Shown here piece after piece: positions 1-5,582 of a DNA stretch of 5,886 bases (within the stretch, counting starts at the first letter, position 1; each line of letters starts with the position of its first letter). The position numbers and the translations under genes were made by a program. Below the pieces are notes generated by a model. It had not been told where the DNA came from. It worked only from the letters and a program-made list of their open reading frames with translations, and made no database searches. This DNA comes from Flavipsychrobacter stenotrophus. Its GTDB lineage: Bacteria; Bacteroidota; Bacteroidia; Chitinophagales; Chitinophagaceae. Location of the stretch: positions 1-5,886 of the forward strand of contig CANBTK010000148.1 of assembly GCA_947372365.1 (NCBI GenBank), in the 5' to 3' direction.

Positions 1-969
1 GCTGGCTTTGTATTTTTTTACTGCTTCTGTAAGGCGTGGGATAACTTCCATGGCATCGCCTAGAACACCGTAGTCGGCGGCTTTGAAGAATGGGGCTTCT
101 GGGTCTTTGTTGATAACAACTATGGTCTTGGAGCCGTTAACGCCTGCAAGGTGTTGTATTGCGCCTGAAATACCTACTGCTATGTACAGGTTCGGGCGGA
201 TGGTACCACCTGTCTGGCCAACGTGCTCGCCATGCGGGCGCCAGTGCGAATCGGCTACCGGGCGGCTACATGCTGTTGCTGCACCCAATTGTTTAGCCAG
301 GTCTTCCAGTACATGCCAGTTTTCAGGGCCTTTCATACCACGGCCACCAGATACTACTAGTTCTGCTTCTGAAAGTGGAACATCGCCGGTTGCTTTATCA
401 ACCGATACTACCTTTACTGCAAAGTCGGCATCAGTAAGGCCTGCGTCCAGCTTGTCAACGCTTGCGCTGCCATCGCCTTTTACTACAGGGTAAGTGTTAG
501 GCATCAGCGATATTACTTTCACATCGCTGGTGATGTTTACGAAAGCAAACGCCTTGCCTGAAAATACGTTTTTCTTTACCACAAAACCTTTGCTCAGGTC
601 AGGGTAACCAACAGCGCCGGCAACCAGGCCAGCCTGCAGGCGTGCTGCAACGCGTGGCATCACTGCTTTGCCTGTTGTGTCGTGCAGGCCTATTACCACC
701 TTGGCACTTTCTTTTTGTGCAGCGGCTACCACCACTTTTGCATATGCGCGGCTGCTGAAATTATCCAGGCGGCCATCGGTAGTGTGCAGCACTTTGTTAG
801 CGCCATAAGCGCCCAGTGCCTGCATTTCGCTATCGGCCACATTGCCTACTGCTACAGCAGTAACACTTGTGCCCATCTCTTTAGCTATATGGGCAGCATA
901 TTGCACTGCCTCAAACGATTTCTTTTTGAATATTCCCTGTGCGTGTTCAACTAAAACAAGTACTGACAT
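1..969 (-). CDS. etfA: Electron transfer flavoprotein subunit alpha (EtfA), 3' end cut by window edge
   Basis: EtfA carries the FAD of the EtfAB heterodimer, which takes electrons from acyl-CoA dehydrogenases and related enzymes in the cytoplasm and passes them to an ETF:quinone oxidoreductase. The reading frame gives 323 residues with no stop before the edge. Family members are about 320 residues, so only the last few codons are missing. The N-terminal half (start MSVLVLVEHAQG) is the ETF alpha/beta domain. The C-terminal FAD domain shows SGGRGMKGPENW (207-218), SRPVADSHWRPHGEHVGQTG (235-254) and LYIAVGISGAIQHLAG (261-276), followed by NKDPEAP (287-293). One position of the usual signature, normally Ala in I-x-A-[IV]-N, is Val285, a conservative change. 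The start at 969 matches the normal EtfA N-terminus. The gene lies 88 bases downstream of etfB on the same strand, so the two are probably co-transcribed. Confidence 0.96.
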   Translation of the reverse strand, partial: MSVLVLVEHAQGIFKKKSFEAVQYAAHIAKEMGTSVTAVAVGNVADSEMQALGAYGANKVLHTTDGRLDNFSSRAYAKVVVAAAQKESAKVVIGLHDTTGKAVMPRVAARLQAGLVAGAVGYPDLSKGFVVKKNVFSGKAFAFVNITSDVKVISLMPNTYPVVKGDGSASVDKLDAGLTDADFAVKVVSVDKATGDVPLSEAELVVSGGRGMKGPENWHVLEDLAKQLGAATACSRPVADSHWRPHGEHVGQTGGTIRPNLYIAVGISGAIQHLAGVNGSKTIVVINKDPEAPFFKAADYGVLGDAMEVIPRLTEAVKKYKAS

Positions 970-978
970 ATCTTGAAT

Positions 979-1006
979 TGTAAATTGTAAATGATAAATT
1001 GTAAAT
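979..1006. repeat. Heptamer tandem repeat, four units, upstream of etfA
   Basis: Four head-to-tail 7-base units read TGTAAAT, TGTAAAT, GATAAAT, TGTAAAT on the plus strand (ATTTACA on the etfA strand), with a degenerate partial unit at 973-978. The array ends 9 bases before the etfA start codon. Seven-base A+T-rich repeats of this kind are, as I recall, frequent between genes in Bacteroidota. Slippage here would change the etfB-etfA spacing but not a reading frame. Confidence 0.85.
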
Positions 1007-1011
1007 GTCCG

Positions 1012-1026
1012 GCTGCTTAGAGCAGC
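1012..1026. other. Small intercistronic hairpin between etfB and etfA
   Basis: GCTGCT and AGCAGC form a perfect 6-bp stem around a TAG loop. There is no T-run on the etfA side, so it does not look like an intrinsic terminator. It could stabilise or process the etfB-etfA transcript, or be chance. Beside it, 1029-1057 has an imperfect GGGATTT / GGGATTTTT direct repeat of simple-sequence character. Confidence 0.4.
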
Positions 1027-1057
1027 TTTGGGATTTGGAATTTCAACCTTGGGATTT

Positions 1058-1801
1058 TTAGATCACCTTGGCTTCGCTGTGTAACAGTTTCACCAGTTCA
1101 TCCATGTTTTCGGCATCAACCATTTTAACGCCTGATTTTGCCGGTGGCATTTCGTAAGATACTATATTGCTCAGTGCGCTTATTGCCGCAGGTGCAACTA
1201 CTTTCAGTGGCTTGGTGCGGGCAGCCATAATGCCACGCATATTAGGTATGCGGGCTTCAGCCATACCTTTCTGGCAAGATACTACCAATGGCAATTCGCA
1301 GCTGTCGGTTTCTTCACCGCCATCTATTTCGCGCTGCACGGTCGCAGTATTGCCAGCAATGTCCAGCTTGGCAGCAAAGCCAATGAAGTTCATATCCAGC
1401 AATTCGGCTATCATAGCGCCAACGCTGCCGTTGTTATAGTCTATTGATTCTTTGCCGCACAGCACCAGGCCATAACCTTCGCTCTTTGCGTAGTCAGCTA
1501 TCAGTGCTGCCACCTGGTAAGTATCGCTGCTATCGGCATCAATACGTATGGCTTCGTCGCCACCCAGTGCCAATGCTTTACGGATTACAGGCTCGGCATC
1601 AGCCTTGCCTACGGTTATCATATGCACGGCTGCAGCGGCACCACTTTCTTTCAGTTCCAGCGCCCTAACCAAAGCATACCATTCGTCATACGGATTGATA
1701 ATATACGTAACACCTTGTGTATTAAAAACGGTGTTATTATCAGAGAAGGCTATTTTGGCAGTAGTATCAGGTACCTGACTAATGCAAACTAATATTTTCA
1801 T
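1058..1801 (-). CDS. etfB: Electron transfer flavoprotein subunit beta (EtfB)
   Basis: EtfB is the AMP-binding partner of EtfA in the cytoplasmic electron carrier used in fatty-acid and amino-acid oxidation. The 247-residue product is the normal length for the family. Visible landmarks are the first beta strand MKILVCISQVPD (1-12), INPYDEWYALVRALELKE (35-52), the nucleotide-binding segment GKESIDYNNGSVGAMIAELL (116-135), the QREIDGGEE region (156-164) followed by PLVVSC (171-176), which is close to the ETF-beta signature, and the C-terminal segment EARIPNMRGIMAARTKPLKV (182-201) that wraps towards EtfA. The start at 1801 gives the expected MKILV N-terminus. No Shine-Dalgarno sequence is seen, only an A+T-rich leader, as is usual in Bacteroidota. 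It is the first gene of the likely etfB-etfA operon, and a TAnnTTTG promoter core lies 31 bases upstream. Confidence 0.97.
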   Translation of the reverse strand: MKILVCISQVPDTTAKIAFSDNNTVFNTQGVTYIINPYDEWYALVRALELKESGAAAAVHMITVGKADAEPVIRKALALGGDEAIRIDADSSDTYQVAALIADYAKSEGYGLVLCGKESIDYNNGSVGAMIAELLDMNFIGFAAKLDIAGNTATVQREIDGGEETDSCELPLVVSCQKGMAEARIPNMRGIMAARTKPLKVVAPAAISALSNIVSYEMPPAKSGVKMVDAENMDELVKLLHSEAKVI

Positions 1802-1832
1802 TTATATAGATTTGAATCTTTTAAAACGACTG

Positions 1833-1840
1833 CAAACCTA
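1833..1840 (-). promoter_or_regulatory. Candidate etfB promoter -7 element (TAGGTTTG)
   Basis: On the minus strand this reads TAGGTTTG, an exact match to the Bacteroidota -7 consensus TAnnTTTG, 31 bases before the etfB start codon. A TTTG occurs 12 bases further upstream (1853-1856), but that is closer than the usual 17-23 base spacing for the -33 element, so the upstream half is weak. It is the only exact consensus match placed sensibly before a gene in this window. Confidence 0.5.
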
Positions 1841-1992
1841 CGCAATTTCATGCAAAGGGTATCGGGAATCAGGAAAATTTTCGGGTAATGTGACGGAGTT
1901 GTGATTTTAGTGTGCGGGAGGGTTTTTGTGCCGGTGTTAGGGAGTGCCCAATTTTAATGAATAAACCAGCTGTACGTTTAGCGCAATAAGCC

Positions 1993-2128
1993 ACCCTTTC
2001 AGGGTTTTAAAAAAGGGAATAGGCTTTTATACTATAATAATGGCACCTCTTCGAGGTTTAAAGAATCCTGAAAGGATGGCATTGTTGTAAGGAATCATTG
2101 AAAATCAGGTACAAAACCCTGAAGGGGT
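1993..2128. repeat. Composite inverted repeat of four 13-base palindromes
   Basis: Four 13-base near-perfect palindromes occur at 1993-2005 (ACCCTTTCAGGGT), 2045-2057 (ACCTCTTCGAGGT), 2065-2077 (ATCCTGAAAGGAT) and 2116-2128 (ACCCTGAAGGGGT). The first two carry a central TTC and the last two a central GAA. Their starts are 52, 20 and 51 bases apart, so the whole unit is an inverted repeat centred near 2061. The outermost 16 bases of each side (1993-2008 and 2113-2128) are reverse complements at 15 of 16 positions. The inner sides share a diverged AATAATGGCA / AACAATGCCA stretch. This resembles dispersed intergenic palindromic repeats of the REP or MITE type. The family cannot be named from the sequence alone. 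Confidence 0.8.
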
Positions 2129-2289
2129 GATATGATTTTTTCAATCGCATGGCTGTTTGAATAAATGTGTGTTTTAGCCGGGTGGCTTTCCATTAGCAAT
2201 TGGCGCAATGTCAATTTTAACCGGTTGGTTCATTTATCGGGCATGGCTTTTGCTGTTGTTATAGTAACTTGCAATACAATCTTACGGTT

Positions 2290-2772
2290 ATGAAACGAAT
2301 TTTCTGGGTACTGGCAATAATTGGCATTTCGTTACGGGGCAATGCCCAGGAGATAAAGGCCATGAATTCGGCCGATATCATGAAATTCGCTGCTTCGGCC
2401 GATACGGTTTATATCATTAATTTCTGGGCTACATGGTGTGCACCCTGTGTGCAGGAGTTGCCCGAATTTAACGACCTTGATAAGCATTACGCGGGCAAGC
2501 CCGTAAAAATACTCATGGTAAGCCTTGATTTTAAGGATGCCTTCCCTTACAAACTGCAGGGTTTTGTAACCCGCAAAAGGCTTAGCCCGCAGGTGGCGTG
2601 GCTTTCGGAAACCGACCCCAACATCTTTATACCTAAAATAGAAGAGGCCTGGGAAGGCTCTATACCTGCTACTCTGGTAATCAGGCCGGGCCGTGGGCGC
2701 AAGTTTATTGAAGGGCAGGTTACCACCGGGCAGGTAATGAAAATTGTTGACGGCATGGCCGGCGATGAATAG
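2290..2772 (+). CDS. Exported TlpA/ResA-like thioredoxin family protein
   Basis: This is a 160-residue predicted thiol-disulfide protein acting outside the cytoplasm. Residues 1-19 form a signal peptide (MKRIFW, hydrophobic VLAIIGI, likely cut after GNA). The thioredoxin fold follows, with the active site FWATWCAPC (45-53; Cys50 and Cys53) and the cis-proline segment GSIPATLVI (123-131; Pro126). The W-C-A-P-C form with ELPEF after it is typical of TlpA/ResA/DsbE-type reductases, which keep cysteines of cytochrome c apoproteins or other envelope proteins reduced. The actual partner here is unknown, and no cytochrome biogenesis gene is nearby. The ATG at 2290 was chosen because it gives a clean signal peptide. 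A TTG 21 bases earlier would put seven polar residues in front. The following plus-strand gene starts 145 bases downstream. Confidence 0.9.
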   Translation: MKRIFWVLAIIGISLRGNAQEIKAMNSADIMKFAASADTVYIINFWATWCAPCVQELPEFNDLDKHYAGKPVKILMVSLDFKDAFPYKLQGFVTRKRLSPQVAWLSETDPNIFIPKIEEAWEGSIPATLVIRPGRGRKFIEGQVTTGQVMKIVDGMAGDE

Positions 2773-2838
2773 GGTACGCCAGCCACCTACCCATAAGTGA
2801 ATCATGCAACTATTGCAGCTAATCGTATAACAGAGGCT

Positions 2839-2852
2839 GCCTGAAAACAGGC
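2839..2852 (+). terminator. Weak hairpin after the thioredoxin-like gene
   Basis: GCCTG-AAAA-CAGGC forms a 5-bp stem with a 4-base loop, followed after three bases by a short TTTT. It lies 66 bases past the stop codon at 2772. The stem is short and the T-run is brief and displaced, so it may be only a partial terminator or chance. Confidence 0.3.
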
Positions 2853-2861
2853 CAATTTTGT

Positions 2862-2881
2862 GTTGTGGTGTTAATCACAAC
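2862..2881. promoter_or_regulatory. Operator-like inverted repeat GTTGTG-N8-CACAAC
   Basis: A perfect 6-bp inverted repeat surrounds an 8-base centre that itself contains GTG-TTAAT at its left side. It sits 36 bases upstream of the start codon at 2918, where a regulator could bind or a leader hairpin form. A TAATATTG, one base off the -7 consensus, lies at 2904-2911 but is only 6 bases from the start codon. No regulator is identified and the site could be chance. Confidence 0.3.
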
Positions 2882-2917
2882 TGCCCCCGCCGGTTGCGTG
2901 GAATAATATTGGCTCCA

Positions 2918-3325
2918 ATGAACAAGGCACAAAGGTTATTATTGGCATTAGCAGTTATAATGCCATGCAGCATTTATTCGGCTTCAGCACAGATTTATGT
3001 AAATATTCGCCCCGCAAGGATAGTGACTGTACGCACGGTAGCGCCCAGCCCGCGGCAGGTATGGATAGAGGAGGACTGGAGCGAGCGCGACGGCCAATAC
3101 CAATGGAGTGGCGGCCATTGGGAGGCTCCACCACGCGAAAATGTAGTGTACCGCAATGGGTACTGGCGGCACACTAACCACGGTAACCAGTGGATAAGGG
3201 GTACATGGAACAATTCACGCGCACCAGGCCGCGGGCATGGCGAACGCCGCGAAAGCGGGCGCGGAAAAGGCAACGGTAACGGGCATGGAAATGGGCACGG
3301 CAACGGGCATCATGGCCGTGACTAA
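2918..3325 (+). CDS. Exported small protein with W/YxxGxW repeats and Gly/His/Asn-rich tail
   Basis: The product is 135 residues with a signal peptide at 1-24 (MNKAQR, hydrophobic LLLALAVIM, likely cut after SASA). The middle carries three related aromatic repeats at regular spacing: WSGGHW (63-68), YRNGYW (78-83) and WIRGTW (92-97). This matches the W-x-x-G-x-W repeat proteins (YXWGXW family), small envelope proteins of unknown function. Residues 103-135 are low complexity, dominated by Gly, Arg, Asn and His, and include GNGNGHGNGHGNGHH (118-132). The tail could bind metal ions or nucleic acid or simply be flexible, but no function is established. The ATG at 2918 is preferred over an upstream ATG at 2858 because it starts directly with the signal peptide. 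The gene ends before a strong terminator and converges with the aminotransferase gene. Confidence 0.85.
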   Translation: MNKAQRLLLALAVIMPCSIYSASAQIYVNIRPARIVTVRTVAPSPRQVWIEEDWSERDGQYQWSGGHWEAPPRENVVYRNGYWRHTNHGNQWIRGTWNNSRAPGRGHGERRESGRGKGNGNGHGNGHGNGHHGRD

Positions 3326-3383
3326 AAACGTGCAGATAAAATATAATTTAAGATGTTGAAATAGACTATATCCCTGTGTTACA

Positions 3384-3423
3384 AAAAGAAGCCCGGCACC
3401 TATGTTTGTGCCGGGCTTCTTTT
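3384..3423. terminator. Strong bidirectional intrinsic terminator
   Basis: AAAAGAAGCCCGGCAC (3384-3399) and its exact reverse complement (3408-3423) form a perfect 16-bp stem around an 8-base loop. The A-run on the left and T-run on the right let it stop transcription in both directions. It lies between the convergent repeat-protein gene, ending at 3325, and the aminotransferase gene, ending at 3462, and serves both. Confidence 0.95.
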
Positions 3424-3461
3424 ACTTTTATTAACGAGGCAACGCTATTGCCTGTATGTTA

Positions 3462-4652
3462 TTATTTTAATTTTGACAGTGCTTCGCTCATGCGCTTCAT
3501 GGCTTCCACCAGGTTTTCCATTGATGTGGCGAATGATAAGCGGATGCACTGCTTGTTACCAAATGCCCCGCCGCATACTGTAGAAACATGCCCTGTGTTA
3601 AGCAGGTACATACTCATATCGTCATCATTATTGATAACCATTTCGCCATCGCTTTTACCAAAGAAGGAGCTGATATCAGGGAAGGCATAAAATGCGCCGT
3701 GAGGCGAATTGGCTTTTACGCCATCCATCTTTTTAAGTTCAGCTATTACATAATCCCTGCGCACCCTGTAGGCCTTAGTCATTTCGTGCGTCGGGCCAAG
3801 GTCGCTGAGCAATGCGGTAATGGAAGCCCTTTGGGTAATAGAGCAGGTGCCCGATGTTACCTGGCCTTGTAGTTTCTCGCAGGCAACAACCAGTTCGCGC
3901 GGTGCTGCCATATAGCCCAGCCTCCAGCCAGTCATGGCAAACCCTTTTGCCATACCGTTAATAACGATTACCTGGTTTTTCAGCTCATCGAATTGTGCTA
4001 TGCTTTCGTGGCCGCCAACGTAGTTGATGTATTCGTAAATCTCATCGCTGATGATGTAAACGTAGGGGTGCTTTTTAAACACCTCAGCGAGGCCAGCAAG
4101 CTCTTCGCGCGAGTAAACGCTGCCGCTGGGGTTGCAGGGCGAGGAGAACATGAGCAGCTTGGTTTTTGAGGTGATATTAGCCTCCAGTTGTTCAGGTGTT
4201 ATTTTAAAATCGGTATCTATGCCGCAGTGTACATATTTAATAACGCCACCCGCCATTTCCACCTGGGTAGCGTAGGTTACCCAGAAAGGCGTAGGTATTA
4301 TCACTTCGTCGCCCGGGTCCACAAGGCTCATTACTGCATTGTACAACGATTGCTTGGCCCCGGTTGAAACAATTATCTGGCTGGGCGGGTAGTTAAGGTT
4401 GTTATCCCTTTTTAGTTTTGTGCTTATAGCATCAAGCAGTTCGGCGTAGCCAACTACCGGGGTGTATTTTGAATAGCCCTCATTAATAGCATTAATGGCA
4501 GCCTCCCTTATGTGTGCGGGTACTCCGAAATCTGGTTCCCCAAGGCTTAAGTCAACAATGCTTATTCCCTGAGCTTTCAATTCACGGCTCAATTTGGCCA
4601 TTTTAATTGTTTGGGGCTCAGTAATTTTATTGAGTCGTTGTGCTAATTGCAT
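3462..4652 (-). CDS. Pyridoxal phosphate-dependent aminotransferase, class I (aspartate aminotransferase type)
   Basis: This 396-residue cytoplasmic enzyme should transfer an amino group between an amino acid and a 2-oxo acid, most likely aspartate and 2-oxoglutarate. It is full length for the fold type I aminotransferases annotated as AspC/AspB. Visible residues are GEPDFGVP (38-45) near the substrate pocket, TGAK (97-100) for the cofactor phosphate, FW (123-124) with Trp124 stacking on the ring, SPCNPSG (171-177), SDEIYE (202-207) with Asp203 on the pyridine nitrogen, the lysine site GMAKGFAMTGWRLGY (233-247) with Lys236 forming the Schiff base, and RLSFATS (371-377) with Arg371 holding the substrate carboxylate. 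Ala rather than the common Ser precedes Lys236, which the family pattern allows. Exact substrate cannot be read from sequence, and kynurenine- or aromatic-type activity is possible. It stands alone between convergent and divergent neighbours, so it is probably monocistronic. Confidence 0.95.
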   Translation of the reverse strand: MQLAQRLNKITEPQTIKMAKLSRELKAQGISIVDLSLGEPDFGVPAHIREAAINAINEGYSKYTPVVGYAELLDAISTKLKRDNNLNYPPSQIIVSTGAKQSLYNAVMSLVDPGDEVIIPTPFWVTYATQVEMAGGVIKYVHCGIDTDFKITPEQLEANITSKTKLLMFSSPCNPSGSVYSREELAGLAEVFKKHPYVYIISDEIYEYINYVGGHESIAQFDELKNQVIVINGMAKGFAMTGWRLGYMAAPRELVVACEKLQGQVTSGTCSITQRASITALLSDLGPTHEMTKAYRVRRDYVIAELKKMDGVKANSPHGAFYAFPDISSFFGKSDGEMVINNDDDMSMYLLNTGHVSTVCGGAFGNKQCIRLSFATSMENLVEAMKRMSEALSKLK

Positions 4653-4676
4653 TAGTATTTAGAAAATGGATAGCGG

Positions 4677-4684
4677 TAAAGATA
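4677..4684 (-). promoter_or_regulatory. Possible aminotransferase promoter -7 element (TATCTTTA)
   Basis: On the minus strand TATCTTTA differs from TAnnTTTG only in the last base and lies 24 bases before the start codon at 4652. No TTG is seen at the expected -33 distance, so support is weak. Confidence 0.3.
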
Positions 4685-4797
4685 CGGAAAGTAGGTTTAA
4701 GTAGTCGGCTTATGCCTAAAAACGTTATAGCCAGCCGCGCACGCACGTTAAAATTGCGGTAAATTAGTGGGCTGCAACCGCCGCTTTTGCGCCAGAA

Positions 4798-4828
4798 TTG
4801 CTGCATTTGGGGTATTTTAGTAATATTG
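4798..4828 (+). promoter_or_regulatory. Candidate promoter for the second thioredoxin-fold gene
   Basis: TTG (4798-4800) and TAATATTG (4821-4828) are separated by 20 bases, matching the Bacteroidota layout of a -33 TTG and a -7 TAnnTTTG with one mismatch. The -7 element is 30 bases before the ATG at 4859, which favours that start over an ATG at 4787 that would lie upstream of the promoter itself. Confidence 0.5.
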
Positions 4829-4858
4829 CTAAGCGCAGTAACCATAAATCCGCTAATT

Positions 4859-5368
4859 ATGCAACGTTTCAGTACAGTACTTATAGCTTTATTCCTTTGT
4901 TTTTCAAGCCAGGCCCTGTTTGCCCAGGAACAGAAAAATGGCTTGCTGTGGTACACTGATGCCCTAAAAGCTGGCGAGGTTTCCAAAAAGTCCGATAAGC
5001 CTATTTTCGCCTTTTTTACGGGCAGCGACTGGTGCGGCTGGTGCCACAGGATGGAGCAGAATGTGTTTGATAAGCCCGGCTTTAAAGAATGGGCTAAGGC
5101 AAATGTGATTTTGCTGGAACTGGATTTCCCGCACAATAAAAAACTGCCTGATGAACTACAGCAACAGAATAATGCCCTGCAACAGGCATTTAAAGTACAG
5201 GGGTTCCCTACTGTATGGATGTTTTACATGGCCAAAGATACCACCACCAATAATGTAAGCATTGCCGCCATGGGCTCGCTGGGCTACCCACAGGCCGAAG
5301 CAGGCAAAGAGGTTACTGCATTTTTAGACAATGCCAATAAGATACTGCAGAATAAAGTGAAGCATTAA
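4859..5368 (+). CDS. Exported thioredoxin-fold protein (thioredoxin_7-like)
   Basis: This is a 169-residue predicted envelope thiol-disulfide protein. Residues 1-22 are a signal peptide (MQRF, hydrophobic STVLIALFL, likely cut after LFA). Cys14 inside it lacks a lipobox, so it is not a clear lipoprotein. The thioredoxin fold follows, with FFTGSDWCGWCHRME (52-66; Cys59 and Cys62) and the cis-proline segment QGFPTVWMF (114-122; Pro117). The longer helix after the active site and the S-D-W-C-x-W-C form fit the thioredoxin_7/DUF255-like group rather than TlpA. Its substrates are unknown. The start at 4859 gives a clean signal peptide and fits the candidate promoter. An upstream ATG at 4787 would add 24 residues with a second hydrophobic stretch and is less likely. 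It is divergent from the aminotransferase gene, with 206 bases between them. Confidence 0.9.
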   Translation: MQRFSTVLIALFLCFSSQALFAQEQKNGLLWYTDALKAGEVSKKSDKPIFAFFTGSDWCGWCHRMEQNVFDKPGFKEWAKANVILLELDFPHNKKLPDELQQQNNALQQAFKVQGFPTVWMFYMAKDTTTNNVSIAAMGSLGYPQAEAGKEVTAFLDNANKILQNKVKH

Positions 5369-5374
5369 CAGCTA

Positions 5375-5458
5375 TTAATTCTTAATCCACATCTTCAGGT
5401 CAGGCAGTAACCGCGGCTCGCATTCGTAGCAGGCCGCTTTGATATCGGTAAACTCAAG
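5375..5458 (-). pseudogene. Short coding-like remnant, C-terminal end of an unidentified gene
   Basis: A minus-strand frame of 27 codons plus TAA reads like the end of a real protein, with residues ACYECEPRLLPDLKMWIKN at its C-terminus. An in-frame TGA at 5459-5461 closes it upstream and there is no plausible start. It is G+C-richer than the gene to its right and similar in character to the left-hand genes. I do not recognise the family. It may be what is left of an older convergent neighbour of the thioredoxin-fold gene, cut when the sequence to the right arrived. A chance open frame cannot be excluded. Confidence 0.4.
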
Positions 5459-5520
5459 TCAGGTGCAGACAAGTAATGGTGGGCTATTGGATTGGGAGAA
5501 TTCATTACAATACTGGCTAG

Positions 5521-5562
5521 AAAAAGGGCTGCCTCCAAAAGTGGGAAGCAGCCCTTTTTTTT
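5521..5562. terminator. Bidirectional intrinsic terminator
   Basis: AAAAAGGGCTGC (5521-5532) pairs with GCAGCCCTTTTT (5548-5559), giving a 7-bp G+C-rich stem extended by A-T pairs, and is followed by T-run up to 5562. Partial pairing of TCC with GGA extends the stem inside the loop. It lies between the plus-strand thioredoxin-fold gene, 152 bases back, and the minus-strand gene ending at 5583. It is closest to the latter, 20 bases past its stop in the direction of transcription. Confidence 0.9.
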
Positions 5563-5582
5563 ACATTGCGTTGGTCAAATAA

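Larger units (their letters stand above)
1802..2289. other. Divergent intergenic region of 488 bases
   Basis: This stretch separates etfB (leftward) from the thioredoxin-like gene (rightward), so it should hold both promoters. A likely etfB promoter core and the four-palindrome element are listed separately. I see nothing definable in 1841-1992 or 2129-2289: no open frame of coding character, no tRNA and no terminator. No rightward promoter matching the Bacteroidota consensus could be found before 2290. Confidence 0.7.

Noticed and set aside
83..493. 136-codon open frame on the plus strand
   Set aside because: It is antisense to etfA, whose minus-strand translation shows all the FAD-domain motifs.
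1807..1814. TAGATTTG on the plus strand, an exact -7 consensus match
   Set aside because: No TTG lies at the -33 distance and the nearest plus-strand gene starts nearly 480 bases away.
1993..2128. CRISPR array
   Set aside because: The units are only 13 bases, each is itself palindromic, they differ in sequence, and their orientation flips at the centre with spacings of 52, 20 and 51 bases. There is no cas gene.
2269..2289. TTG start extending the TlpA-like protein by seven residues
   Set aside because: The extension is polar and would move the signal peptide away from the N-terminus. The ATG at 2290 gives a normal signal peptide.
2332..2805. 157-codon minus-strand open frame
   Set aside because: It is antisense to the TlpA-like gene and has no recognisable features.
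3401..3408. TATGTTTG, an exact match to the -7 promoter consensus
   Set aside because: It lies in and beside the loop of the bidirectional terminator and points into the 3' end of a convergent gene, so a chance match is likelier.
4787..4858. Upstream ATG adding 24 residues to the second thioredoxin-fold protein
   Set aside because: It would lie upstream of the best promoter candidate and would create two hydrophobic stretches in a row. The ATG at 4859 begins a standard signal peptide.
4627..5136. 169-codon open frame on the minus strand
   Set aside because: It overlaps the start of the aminotransferase gene and lies opposite the thioredoxin-fold gene, which has clear family motifs. Its translation shows no domain or signal.
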